Origin: Hanleya hanleyi
Lineage: Eukaryota > Mollusca > Polyplacophora > Lepidopleurida > Hanleyidae
Direction: 5' to 3'
Length of the DNA stretch: 64,000 nt
Assembly: GCA_036873755.1 (NCBI GenBank)
Contig: JAVTVY010037000.1
Coordinates: 103,589 to 167,588 of the forward strand
In this document: in pieces, positions 46,219-58,149 of the stretch
Numbering within the stretch: the first letter of the stretch is position 1
How the letters are laid out: each line of letters opens with the position of its first letter
Notes under the pieces: model-generated
The model's database searches: none
What the model saw: the letters and a program-made list of their open reading frames with translations, nothing else
What the model was told of the DNA's origin: nothing
Made by a program: the position numbers and the translations under genes

Positions 46219-47304
46219 TCTCATTGCTCATGCGAGGTACATGTATCTCATTGCTCATGCGAGGTACATGTATCTCATTGCTCATGCGAGGTGCATGTAT
46301 CTCATTGCTCATGCGAGGTGCATGTATCTCATTGCTCATGCAAGGTGCATGTATCTCATTGCTCATGCGAGGTACATGTATCTCATTGCTCATGCAAGGT
46401 GCATGTATCTCATTGCTGATGCGAGGTACATGTATCTCATTGCTCATGCGAGGTGCATGTATCTCATTGCTCATGCGAGGTACATGTATCTCATTGCTCA
46501 TGCGAGGTGCATGTATCTCATTGCTCATGCGAGGTACATGTATCTCATTGCTCATGCGAGGTACATGTATCTCATTGCTCATGCGAGGTACATGTATCTC
46601 ATTGCTCATGCGAGGTACATGTATCTCATTGCTCATGCGAGGTACATGTATCTCATTGCTCATGCGAGGTACATGTATCTCATTGCTCATGCGAGGTGCA
46701 TGTATCTCATTGCTCATGCGAGGTGCATGTATCTCATTGCTCATGCGAGGTACATGTATCTCATTGCTCATGCGAGGTGCATGTATCTCATTATCTCATT
46801 GCTCATGCGAGGTACATGTATCTCATTGCTCATGCGAGGCATGTATCTCATTGCTCATGCGAGGTGCATGTATCTCATTGCTCATGCGAGGTACATGTAT
46901 CTCATTGCTCATGCGAGGTGCATGTATCTCATTGCTCATGCGAGGTACATGTATCTCATTGCTCATGCGAGGTGCATGTATCTCATTGCTCATGCGAGGT
47001 GCATGTATCTCATTGCTCATGCGAGGTACATGTATCTCATTGCTCATGCGAGGTACATGTATCTCATTGCTCATGCGAGGTACATGTATCTCATTGCTCA
47101 TGCGAGGTGCATGTATCTCATTGCTCATGCGAGGTGCATGTATCTCATTGCTCATGCGAGGTGCATGTATCTCATTGCTCATGCGAGGTACATGTATCTC
47201 ATTGCTCATGCGAGGTACATGTATCTCATTGCTCATGCGAGGTACATGTATCTCATTGCTCATGCGAGGTACATGTATCTCATTGCTCATGCAAGGTACA
47301 TGCA
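46219..47304 (+). repeat. 27-bp satellite, 40 copies
   Basis: Units of TCTCATTGCTCATGCGAGGT + [A/G]CATGTA repeat 40 times. The total of 1086 bp equals 40 x 27, plus one 8-bp partial duplication (near 46791) and minus one 2-bp deletion (near 46839). Units differ mainly at one A/G site; rare changes are CAAGG for CGAGG and GATG for CATG. The unit has no stop in several frames, so frames of up to about 370 codons exist on both strands, but there is no splice or start support. It lies in the intron between exons 2 and 3. Confidence 0.95.
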
Positions 47305-48551
47305 TACATGATAAAGGCCTGGTTAATACATTTGATTAAGTTTTCAGCTCCAAGAAACTGGGACTGGCAAGCACATTTTAGTCAAGGAAATAAAGACTCG
47401 TTTGGCAAATTTCTGCAGCAATTTCAATTGACGGAAAACACATGTACATGTAGCAAAATGGAACTGAGTGGAATTAAGTTACTGCTGATACAAACAAACT
47501 GCAGAAGATGCAGAGATACAATGTAGGAATGAACATGTACATGTATGAACATGCAATATTTTATGATGAGTCATTTTTTCGGAAGTACTGGTGAAATGTT
47601 AAATAGGAACCATTCAGTCATTATGAATGTGTGCATTCTCCATATCAGGGTCTATAAATTATTCAATTAGCCCTGGCACCATTGGCAGTACATCCGGATT
47701 CTTTAATTCATCTTTTGCTCCCCTCCTTGCCAATCACCCGTCCACATCCAGACAAAGCCCATCTTCACAAGTCCAGGTAAATCCTAAATCCTTGAGGGTT
47801 TACCTTGAGTCGATGCCTCTATTATGCAATCTCCTACGTTTCATCTCCCGTGCTTGTTTTGAATAAGCATGTCGGTATCCCCAGCCTACGGTTTTTGCTT
47901 TAACCCCCGATGTCAATTTCAGTCCGACATCAAAGCAGTTTAGCCTACGATGATATTCAAACCTGTCACATCTCCTACCTCGCAGCGGATTGGCCCAATC
48001 AGCTAGCTTAGCGAGTTCACTGATTGGTTTGATTTAGAGGAAACCCCTTGATCTATTTATATTCATCTTGATCTATTATACTTAGGAGCATCAGTCCTGG
48101 TCTTCACTATTGAAATTAGACATGGGCACATACAAAAATTCAACTGAAAATATTGTTAGGCGTCAAATTAACGAGTTCCATTTTTGTAGTTTACATTTCA
48201 ATGGGCCTCAAATCTAAGGATGTTTTATCCCACTTCTGTTCCATGATGCAATGTACATCCATGACAATTAATTGGCAGGTGAGGATGATAATAATGCTAT
48301 TTAATTACCCTACCACCTCTCTCATGTAACATGACATCAATTTATTTGCCAGTACAAAATCCTCGGACTGGCAAAGCTTGATGAACAGGCCCTGAAAACT
48401 TTAATTTGGTGTATCTGGTTACGTACAGGACTTCATACCTTGCGAGTATCTGTTCTGTGCGTTGACAAATTAATAATACTTCATCACGTGATTGAAGGAT
48501 GGATAAAACGTCATCAGAATTTAGGCTGAATAAAATTAAAATTAACGCAGC
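47305..48551. other. Intron sequence, nothing recognised
   Basis: No exon or repeat family recognised. Immediately before the next element is AATTTAGGCTGAATAAAATT (about 48520-48540), a word repeated after the element at about 51206. Confidence 0.4.
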
Positions 48552-51195
48552 AAGGAAGCAATCAGAGATTGCTCAATTGTATGCCCCCCTTCCGCTTTAA
48601 TCCGACACTGCTCCACCATTGTTCTGTTTTGTATTGGTCTGTGGAGGCCTAATTTGGCTAATTATAAAAATTCTGTTTCAGTCACTTTTTTCGGCATGCC
48701 TCGCATAATACATGTACATATTCCACCCGGGACTTTCGCCAAATTCAAAAATGTGACCTGGTTATGAGACCTACATTCCTTGGGAGTATATTGTCATGAA
48801 ATTATGAAGCGATCGTGAACTTTGAATTTTGCATCCAATTCACTCTTTTTGGAGCAATTTCATACTTCAGGACCTATGTGATCTACTTTGGAATGTGCTT
48901 TGGACAAATAAATATATCCCATTCATTTAGGTTTGATGAACAAAAGGCCATAACTCTTGAAAATATATTAAACCGAAAGCAGAGAAACTTCACGCTGCAC
49001 AACTATGGGGTACTGACCACATATCATGCAAATTCCATAATTGTCCATACAATATTAACTGAGATCCAGCCCGGACAAGTCCCAATTCACAAAGATTTCA
49101 AGAACAAAAGGGCCATAACTCTTGAAATATACGCGAAACGCTGAGAAACTTCACACTGCACAACTACAGGGCACTCACCACATATCCTGCAAATTTCATA
49201 CTTGTCCATACAATATTAACCGAGATCCAGCCTGGACAAGTCCCAATTCACAAAGACTTGATGAACAAAGGGCCATAACTCTTGAAAATACATGCGAAAC
49301 GCGAAGAAACTTCACGCTACACAACTACAGGGCACTGACCACATACCCTGCAAATTTCATAATTGTCCATACAATATTAACCAAGATCCAGCCCGGACAA
49401 GTCCCAATTCACGGAGATTTCAGGAACAAAGGGCCATAACTCTTGAAAATATAGGCGGAATGGGGAGAAACTTTACGCTGCACAGCTGTGGGGCACTGAC
49501 CACATGTCATGCAAATTTCATACTTGTTCATACAATATTAACCAAGATCCAGCCCGGACAAGTCCCATTCACAGAGATTTCAGAAAAAGGGCCATAACTC
49601 TTGAAAACATGAATTGCAGGCAAGCACCTAAAAGGTGCGTGGACCCCTCAGCCTGTTTTTTTTTAGTCAAGTAGGATCAGGGCTGCATCTAGAGCCAGTT
49701 TAGTTTTGGAAAACATATGGGCACCCAAAACGCAAATGAAACAAAAAACGAAAGTGTTGTTGTTGTTCAATTTGAAAGGATTTCTGAAGGAAATACTCCT
49801 AGAAAAAGCTTCTGGAAGCCTCAATATCGATCCGATTGCATGGCTGGGTATTGAATTTCATGTTAATAAACCTCTGTTTTGTGATTGATCACAGGCTCTT
49901 TGCGCCGAAATTCACTTAAAAAATTGGACCCTCAATAATGAATTACCAAAAGGAACTGGGAGTTTGGGATCGGAACCTGCAAAAAATCCCTGGATACCGT
50001 ATATAACAGACTTCGGTTTCACGTGAGTGGTGTGCTGGGATTACAGCATGCAAGGAAGTGTAGCTTTATCAGTGGCAATTTATGCATTGCACAAGTGTGA
50101 TAACAAGTAAACACACTTATTGACACAGGCCCACCCTTATCATTATTTTGGGGGGGGAAAGGGGGGGCATAAGCTCCAGGTATGCAAACTGATTCAAAAT
50201 TGCACACAGTCAGGCTAAAAATGGGCTCTCCTAATCACTCGTTTTACATAATTTCCAAGGTACAGTAACATGTTTGGTGACAAAAATTGAAGCATTATGT
50301 TGTACCAGTTAAATGTGTGGACACAAATATGGTTCATGCAAAAGTTTTAGAATAAATCATATGATGTAGAATAGAATGATTTAATAGCAAAATTTAAGAA
50401 AAATGTTGTCCTTCATTCAATGAGAATCATGAATGGACCAGGCTTTCTTGTATCAGGGAACCTTCAAAATTCACAACGAAACATGCAACCAAGGGTTCCC
50501 GATGGGCATAGGTAACAGTGCAAAAGCTAAGCCATCAATAAATTAAAAAATTTAAAAAAATAAAAAATCATGAAATTATCATAGCCATCTGAAAATCTAA
50601 TCATTTCATCTGTCAACATTCAGGAAGCTCTCACCAAAGTTTGGTCAGGCCCGACTTGATAGATCTGCAGATATTCAGCGGACAAGAACATGTTGATGGG
50701 CATAGATAACAGTGCAGAAGCTAAGCCATCAATAAATAATAATTTTTTTTTTTAAATCATGACATCATCATAGCCATCTGAAAATCTAATCATTTCATCT
50801 GTCAACATTCAGGAAGCTCTCACCAAAGTTTGGTCAGGCCCGACTTCATAGATCTGCAGATATTTAGCGGACAAGAAAATGTTGACGGACGGACGCCGGA
50901 CGGACGGACGCTAGGACGGACGGACGTACGTACATGGCAACGACAAGACCCCACAGCCCTATGGGCTGAGGGGTAATGATACCGGAACTCGGAAAAAACT
51001 TTACGCTGCACAACTATGAGCCACTGGCCACATTCCATGCAAGTTTCAATCCTGTCCATCAATTATTAACCGAGATATCGCGCGGACAAGAAATTCGGAC
51101 GGACAGACGGACGGACGGACGGACAGACGGACAGACAGAGGACGGACAAAGCGATCGCTATATGCCCCTCCTGTAGTTAGAGGGGGGGCATAATT
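48552..51195 (+). mobile_element. Tandem-core (pearl/Helentron-like) element, 161-bp core, copy 2, interrupted
   Basis: Same family as 2529-4185. It has the same 5' start (AAGGAAGCAATCAGAGATTG then TATGCCCCCCTTCC), four to five 161-bp units, an (ACGG)n tract at about 51098-51145 and the terminal hairpin at about 51163-51190 followed by ATAATTAA. A different element is nested within it at about 49600-50976; without that the copy would be about 1.27 kb. Confidence 0.8.
49600..50976 (+). mobile_element. Tandem-core element nested inside the 48552-51195 element
   Basis: It interrupts the sequence read uninterrupted in copy 1 as CTTGAAAATCATACCGGAAC. Near its 5' end is GGACCCCTCAGCCTG, the inverse of the 3' hairpin arm. 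It has two ~190-bp units (50500-50695 and 50696-50885) with CATTCAGGAAGCTCTCACCA and TAGATCTGCAGATATT, an ACGG tract at 50884-50925, and a terminal hairpin CCCCACAGCCCTATGGGCTG + AGGGGT followed by AATGA. Confidence 0.75.
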
Positions 51196-51214
51196 AATTA
51201 TTTAAATTAATTTA

Positions 51215-51666
51215 GGCTGAATAAGATTAATCTCTAGTTTCACAGGCACTTTTTGAAAAAAGATGATGGAAGTTTTTTTCCATCTTTTTCTTTTTTCTCT
51301 TTCACACAGACCAAATATATTCATCTTTTCTGGCACACTGATGCAGTAGTTTAATAAAAATTGCATAATTCCAACAATGTTCTTTGCTTCACTCAAAGAG
51401 CTGAAGTCGGCCTTCAGCAATACATGTACTACATGTATTTCCTTCAAATAAAAGAGGACACTAACTCAGTGTCTAAGTATATTATTTTGGCAAAACTGTG
51501 AGAGAAATTTGTACAAAAAAAAAACAAAAAAAAAAAATTGTTTTCGATTTTTTCTTTTCTCTTTTTTGTTTGCTGTGGCCGTGTGGGCAATAAGACGGGT
51601 TGACGCGGCCCTGAAAACAAACTGATACGGCAGTGCCTGTGAAGCTAGAGATCTATTTTATTCAGT
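51215..51666. mobile_element. TIR element, ~450 bp
   Basis: Left GCTGAATAAGATTAATCTCT + AGTTTCACAGGCAC; the right end in reverse complement is ACTGAATAAAATAGATCTCT + AGCTTCACAGGCAC. A poly(A) tract and AT-rich middle; no coding frame. Confidence 0.7.
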
Positions 51667-52904
51667 CTTTGGTCTATTGAGTTGGTCTAGCGATACTAAC
51701 TCTGCTAGGGAGTTTGATAAGTTCTCTCTCTGGTACGGAGACCAGTGCCGGTGAGGTCTGGGCCGTTAGACGACTTGTCACATGCACAGTAAGACGTACT
51801 CCACCGGCTCCCTGTAAATACACCCAGCAATGTCACATGACTGTACACACAATACTAGAACTACATTTATATTAGACCTGAGAATTGAGGGTCAGTCTTG
51901 GGTAAGTATATATTATTCGGACCTTTGTATACTATTACTGAAACATTGTTGTTTACAGAATCTCTATTCTTCTCCTTTGTTTTACGATCCTTACATGAAA
52001 GATTTCAATCATATCAGGACAACCCGGTCATATTATTCGGACAATTGGGCCAACAGTCCTTGATCTATCCTATTCTTGCTGAGCGCCAAGCGAGGAAGAC
52101 CATAGAGTAAATGTTGGAGAGAATGCGGAGTCCTCAACAACATACATTTAGGGCAAGAAAAGATTTGTTCCCATAATTAGTTGTGAGTTGCCATGCCGTG
52201 CAGATGCCAATCCATCGTACAATGTACATGTAGCATGCCTGTATTTGTATTCATTTGGAGTAAAATGGAGTGCATCAAGAGGCTGCACACAACTGCATGC
52301 AACAAAATCCCATTCTTAACAAAAAAAACATGTGAAGCAACAAAAGTTGACTTGATTGTTAAAGCAACATACGATGCACATAAGAAATTAAATTTGTTCA
52401 AAACAATTACAAGTAATATCTTGAAAAGAAAAAGATAAAAGTACAGTGTATAATACAAAGTGGCGATGAAGTCTTGAATAAGCTGGACTAATTTTGAATA
52501 ACAGTAACTGATCTGTTGACTGGTTATAGCTTCTCGCATAAATTAATTTCTAGGCAGTATATTTTGATGTTTTAATTTTCGCTTTATATGCTTCCACACG
52601 AGGAGCTTGCACAATATTATGAAGCCAATTGACGGTCCTGATTTTCACTATTTAGTGTAATATCCAGAGCTTGTAATTCTGGTTCATCCAGTACCTGTAT
52701 TGTGCAAGACTCCCATTATAACTGGCGATAACCGGCATATTTTCGGCTTAAAAGTGGCCGCAATTATCATTATTAAATGTAAGCATAATGTCCTCTTCTT
52801 TGAACCGTTGGACAAGTTAATGAATACACGTATGTATTTCCCATGTTTTTGTCAGTTATCAATTGTTAAGCATAGGCCGAAATCAAAATATACTATGGTG
52901 CATG
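51667..52904. other. Intron sequence, nothing recognised
   Basis: No splice-consistent exon or known repeat seen. Confidence 0.4.
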
Positions 52905-53030
52905 TGTGAAAGTTTGCCAGTTACTTGCCGACAGGCAGTGATTCTCTCCGGATACTCCGGCTTTCTCCACCAACAAAACTGGCTGTCACCATATGAGTGA
53001 AATACCTCGAGCGTGACATTAAATCAGATC
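52905..53030 (-). mobile_element. SINE-like repeat (family A), copy 4
   Basis: Inverted relative to the other copies. The blocks CATGTGTGAAAGTTTGCCAG, TTGCCGACAGGCAG, CTCCGGCTTTCTCCACCA, CATATGAGTGAAAT and GAGCGTGACATTAAA are reverse complements of the family blocks. Confidence 0.65.
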
Positions 53031-53289
53031 CCCCCTCCCCTCCCCCTCAAAATGTATTACCCAATAATTTACGCTAGAAGCTATATGGTCAACCACAGGT
53101 GCAGTGTGCAAAGTGAATTTTTTCTTTGAAATTTGTATAGGGGGAAATAATTGCAGCAACAAAAGACAAGGCTACTCCAGAGGTGAATCAATGAGAGGAT
53201 ATAAACTGACAGTGATACGATCATGCTCTGATGATATGAGAATGACTACAGCATGGATATTCCTTCCAATACAAATCTCTCGCACTGAC

Positions 53290-53444
53290 CTTGGCCTCAG
53301 CTGCTCTCAGTCGCGTGATACTATCAGTCGCTTGTTGTACTTCCTCTGGTGTGACCGGCGTCGTCTTGGTCCGTGATGGTGACCTTTGACCTCTCGGCGT
53401 TGTGGCCTGTAAGCTTATGTCATCGATGCCCTTTATTGATGTGG
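53290..53444 (-). CDS. SVIL: Supervillin-like gene, exon 2 (first PVTPEEV module)
   Basis: A 155-bp exon. The acceptor is CTCTCCAG|CC after a T-rich tract, and the donor is GCCAAG|GTCAGT. It starts with two bases of a split codon and ends on a codon boundary, giving 51 complete residues. The peptide contains TKTTPVTPEEVQQA followed by a short helical stretch LRAAEAK. The T-x-PVT-x-EE-V pattern recurs in later exons and matches the 'TQPITTEEV'-type repeats I recall from vertebrate supervillin. Supervillin is a peripheral membrane actin- and myosin-II-binding protein of the villin/gelsolin superfamily; its N-terminal half is largely disordered. The exon joins in phase 0 to the large exon at 43612-45329, reading LRAAEAK-VSRAVSKF. 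Assignment to this gene rests on the shared module and the splice phase. Confidence 0.8.
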
Positions 53445-55151
53445 CTGGAGAGATATGAAAAAAAATATTTCATGAAATTTTATTTTTCCAAGGATATTAA
53501 AGTCTGCTGGCCCTCGATATACATGTACACTCAAACTATTATGAAAAAAAAAAATGTAAAGAAAAATCATTTTTAATCAGATTGTGGCATATTATTTCAA
53601 ACCCACTAACATTTCTAAAATTATATCCAAATTATGTGCCAAATTTGAAGGAAATTTGTTAAATAATTTTAAAATCCTATATATACAAATATTTCGGAGA
53701 TAAAACAAACATACATATTGTATTGAGACAGCTGATGGGAGACCTTGGTGTCAGTATCCACATAATCGGATCATAGTGACAGCTGGGGGGATTCATATAT
53801 GGTAACAGTACAGGGGATTACTGACAGCTTGGGCAGCCCTACTGTTATATACCACAATATGATTTATGTCAATATTGGAGTTATAAATGTTTGGCTCAGG
53901 TATTATTGGTCTACAAATAGCACACCAGCAACAGTGTTCATGTTACATGGGAGGAAAGTGAAATGTGCCGAGGAGGAAATCAGAGTATGAGGGAGGAGGC
54001 ATTCTTATATCATCAGACTATATATCTCCCACTGTCAGATACTTGTATACCCTCTCATTGCACTTGTGTTGAAACACGGTTTGCAGATTTTGTGTGCATG
54101 GCTCTCGACCAATCAGCATTGTGTTCTTGTGTAATCATTTAGCAATTCTTTTACAAGCTATACTAGATGCGTTTGTAATCTCTCTCATATGCAGATACAT
54201 GCTCTTTGTGTTGATTAAAATTGATACAGACCAAATGTGCATCACGTTTTTCTGCATATTGCAGTCAGAGGGTGTTACATCGACTTCTAGGAGCTTACAA
54301 ACTTTGACGATGGGAGAATGGGAGAGTGGATAATAAGACACCTGCGTTAGTACAGGTATATCAGCCATTGTCACAGTGATTGGCCGAGTTGAATTTTTAA
54401 AATGTTGATATAATCTTGCCATGCTGACAGAGTATAGCGGTGCAAGCAAAAACCATTCCTCATTGATGTACCGCTAATATTATTGGTTTTTATTCCAGTA
54501 CGGTAGTCAGAGTTCTCCGGATACAAGTACATGTAGCAGCATTCTCGGCAATTGAACAGGACGAAAGGTAGTTAAGAATGCGGGATGTAAAGACCAGACA
54601 GTTTTAATCTATGCCATACACATCTTCCAACTACCTTGTCTATTGTTTGCAGAGGGTGATACATGTAATGCACAAAGCATAATTACGCTTTGTGAGTAGG
54701 TAGAAGGTGACCTGAATTAGAGAACAAATTTCTCCATCCTGGACAACCTAACTTTGGCAGGGGTAATCAAAAGCTGCTAACTTGTCATCAATAGGGCAAA
54801 AATAGCTACATGTTGAATAATGTAACAAGAGTGGAACCCCACCCCACCCACTCAATAAGAAATGACGAATTTATGGTTTCCCAGACAGGCAGGTTCAATT
54901 CAAACACAGCTAACCTGCAGAAATGAGCCTAAAACTGCTTCCAATTCAGCCTGTATAATCCCTGGGTAAACATTCACTCAGCTATTAACTGCACCAGTGT
55001 ATGTTATCATGGCCCCATTTTACAATTGCATCCAGTGGAATTACTGAATAAACATCAATTAGATACAGTCACGATTACCCATTTCACAACAGAGAGCCAA
55101 TTTTTCAAAAAAAATAATTTGGTTTTGATGTTATCACCTATGCATGATAAC
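53445..55151. other. Intron sequence upstream of exon 2
   Basis: Nothing recognised beyond the exon 2 acceptor tract. An ATTAATTT-rich, non-coding character throughout. Confidence 0.4.
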
Positions 55152-55155
55152 TTAA

Positions 55156-55650
55156 AGAGGTAGTAGCGTGATTTTAGTTGTTCGGGTAAACTGAACAGCA
55201 TGATCACTTGCAACATTTGCCAAAAGATTTTCAAGTATTGAAATCTCGTATTTCATATAGGGATCAATATTGTCAGATTCTTCAATTCGGTCTAGTGAAC
55301 AACATGAAAATGGGAAATGACTGAGATGACGTCGGATAACGTGATCAGGTATCCATGACGTCACATTAGAAGCCGTCACAGTGCGATAAAAGTTCTAAGA
55401 TCGAGTATGACGTTGCAAAGCATCACGCTCGGAATGCCAGTGCGCGTTTTCTGACGTCATCTCAGGCACTGGAGCCAAGTGCAGGTGCTGTTACGTTTTT
55501 CAGAGAATGTCAGAAGTGTGATTTCAATGCCCGTGATATTAAAAAATGAGGTCACAGAAACACGTTCACCATAGTTGCTTTCAACTACTGAATAACTTTT
55601 ATCGAAATATGTTATTTGCTGAATATTTTTTAAATGACGCTTTTACCTCT
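55156..55650. mobile_element. TTAA-flanked (piggyBac-like) MITE carrying CRE motifs
   Basis: Ends AGAGGTAGTAGCGTGA and its inverse TGACGCTTTTACCTCT are flanked on both sides by TTAA (55152-55155 and 55651-55654). TTAA duplication is the hallmark of piggyBac. Inside are four CRE-type words: TGACGTCG at 55327, TGACGTCA at 55356, TGACGTTG at 55408 and TGACGTCA at 55452. No transposase. Confidence 0.7.
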
Positions 55651-55655
55651 TTAAG

Positions 55656-56100
55656 TCAATATCCCAAGAAACATGCTTGATACTCATTTTTCAGGTAGAA
55701 TAGTTCCTGGTTATTTTTATGAGGCTTAACGACAGGTGAAAATTCTGAACTCAAAATTAGCATTTTCACATTATTATTGTAAATAGATCAAAACTGACAA
55801 ATAATTAGAATTATGTGAGAAATTTTATGTCCATCATCATGAGAAAGGAATGTTTTGACAATATATAGTAGGAAAATGTACACTTCTTATTCCATTTTCT
55901 CAAAAACATAGTAATATTGTAAGAAATTTCATTTGTTACTTACGAGACAGATTTGTTGAAATTTTTAGCCATGGAAAAGGGAGAGCAAATCAGTCAAAAT
56001 TTAACTACATTACTAAAGCTAGTTTGTTTCAAATATGAAATCTGTAGGACAGATAACTGAGATAAGTTTTCAAGAATCAAGGAGAAATGACTACAAATCA
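55656..56100. other. AT-rich intron sequence
   Basis: No feature recognised. Confidence 0.4.
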
Positions 56101-57692
56101 GTTACTTACGTGACATGTCACGTAAGTAACAGGTTTTGTCACGTAAGTAACATAATCATTATAAGCATTCTGATCACTTTTGTAGCTACCATGTTCCAAA
56201 CTGACTATCCTTCAAGGATGATAAAAAGATACAATAATATCTGGAAACATGAAATACTGAAGAGAAGAGATTATACTCGAGTGACAGCTCAAAATACCCT
56301 GAAATTGCTGAATTCTGACAGACTAATGTTACTTGGAGAATTCGGTCCCTCAGTCCAGCATCACAAACTGTAATTGCATGGTATACATGAGGTGAACAAG
56401 ACGGGTGAAGTATGGGAACTGGATTCAACTTCATTAGTTAATGTGCAAATGTATATCAGATCATTATCTGTGGGATTTCTCTTCATGTAACATTTTTATT
56501 CATTTTCTTTAGTTTGCTCACTCAGCCAGACAAAAGGGAAGAAAAACTTCACAGCTACGATCTCATAAATATATTGTAGTATCCTACATGTACCTTCTAA
56601 ATGGAACATGTTACATCTTTCATTCACTTGATTAGATGACAGAGCTAGATTTGTGCTCTTTCACATTAGTAACACTAACATGACTAAAGGTCTTCTTCTG
56701 ATTAAAAATCACCTTCAGATCACCAGATCTGATGGTGGAAATCTCCACAATATGATATAGATTCTTTAGTACATGTATGTGATTGAAGAACCACACACTA
56801 GCCATGTTTTTTGCATTTTTCTTAATGGATGGTATTACAATACTTGAAAAGTGATGGTGATGATGTTCCAATCCACATTGCTTTCTGTCTGTACATGTAT
56901 CTGTAGCCCTTTCTTCATCATCTTCACACAGTAACTCAGTAAATACAATGTACTTTTGCATGTACATTGTAGTACGGTACTGCAACAGATGCAGCTGTCT
57001 GTTTATTGCACATTGAAATAAAGATGCTGAAAATAATAATCCTGATACAGTACCGGCAGTATAAAGATTTTAATTCATGCTTTCAACATTACATTGTTAT
57101 CTCTGGCAACACATTATCATGATCGAGTATAGACTCTGCATTTCATTGGATAAATTCATTACCACAATGCACAATACATACTAAATTCTACTGTCTACTA
57201 TAATGCCTCCGGGTACATCCAGAGAAGCAATGTGGACTACTGGAATATCCTCACCATAACATTTCATTATGTCATATGTTACTTACGTGACGCTTTTTTG
57301 TTACTTACGTGACACTATCAGTGTTGCTTAATTAATTATTAGAACGTACTTAAAATAAATATGCCAAAAAATATGTCTATTGTGTGCTTGTTCACTCTCA
57401 TACCAAGAATATATATCATCAATTGGGTAGATTTTCCCAATCAAATCAGACGCTTTTTAATAAGAAGAAGAAAATCGAGAAAATGCCTAATTCTCTGCGT
57501 TACTTACGTGACAGAGCACAAATCAAGCTCTGTGAACTAATCAAGTGAATGAAAAGAGTTGTAACATTTCTCATATAGAAGGTAGGATACTACTCTTACA
57601 TACTTATGAGGTTGTAGCTGTGAAGTATTGTTCCTCTTGTCTGGGTGAGTGAGCAAACTTCAAAAAAGGAATGAAAATGTTACTTACGTGAC
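56101..57692. mobile_element. Foldback element with seven GTTACTTACGTGAC motifs
   Basis: Arms at about 56483-56672 and 57497-57692 are inverted copies of about 190 bp. Matching words include GTTTGCTCACTCAGCCAGAC with its counterpart near 57640, and AGATTTGTGCTCT with AGAGCACAAATCA. The 14-bp word GTTACTTACGTGAC or its complement occurs exactly at 56101, 56117, 56138, 57278, 57300, 57499 and 57679. Decayed versions flank the left arm (CATGTAAC; TCACATTAGTAAC). A frame at 56035-56373 matches nothing known. Confidence 0.65.
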
Positions 57693-58149
57693 GTGAAATG
57701 GGAATATAGCATAAACTGCAGTGCAGATGATGTGTGAAACAAAAACTAAAAACTTCCAGCCATTTTGTTCATTAAAATGCTAATATTTGCAAGTTGATCC
57801 ATTTATATGCAGAAATTTTTTGAAAATCTATTGGCAATTTTTTTTGACATGCGTTCATTTCATGCATGGAGCCTACTATAGGCTCCATGTTTCATGTGAC
57901 ATTGTTCAGGCAATTCCCAAACAAGTTATTGAAATACGATTGTCTAAAGTTGTCTTCAAGGTCTGTTCTAATAACTTTGACCACCCTCTAAAATCATTAA
58001 AATAATGAAGAAATATTGGATTATCTGCATGATTTTTAACAACAAGCATTCTGAGAACCCCAACATCTAGCCTTGCAGGGTCATCTGCTGAAGCTGCAGC
58101 AGTATTGAAAGCACACATGTAGAACAAACTTCCCATATAGAGGTGTACA
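57693..58149. other. Intron sequence with a MITE fragment
   Basis: TTCTAATAACTTTGACCACC + CTCTAAAATCATT near 57965-58000 matches the interior of the CTAATAATTCAATC MITE family. Otherwise nothing. Confidence 0.4.

Noticed and set aside
46206..47339. Very long plus-strand frames (up to ~377 codons) and minus-strand frames over the 27-bp array
   Set aside because: The 27-bp unit is a multiple of three and lacks stops in several frames, so long frames are forced on both strands. There is no splice or homology support.
56035..56373. 112-codon plus-strand frame in the foldback element as a transposase remnant
   Set aside because: No catalytic motif or recognisable similarity; contains three copies of the 14-bp repeat.
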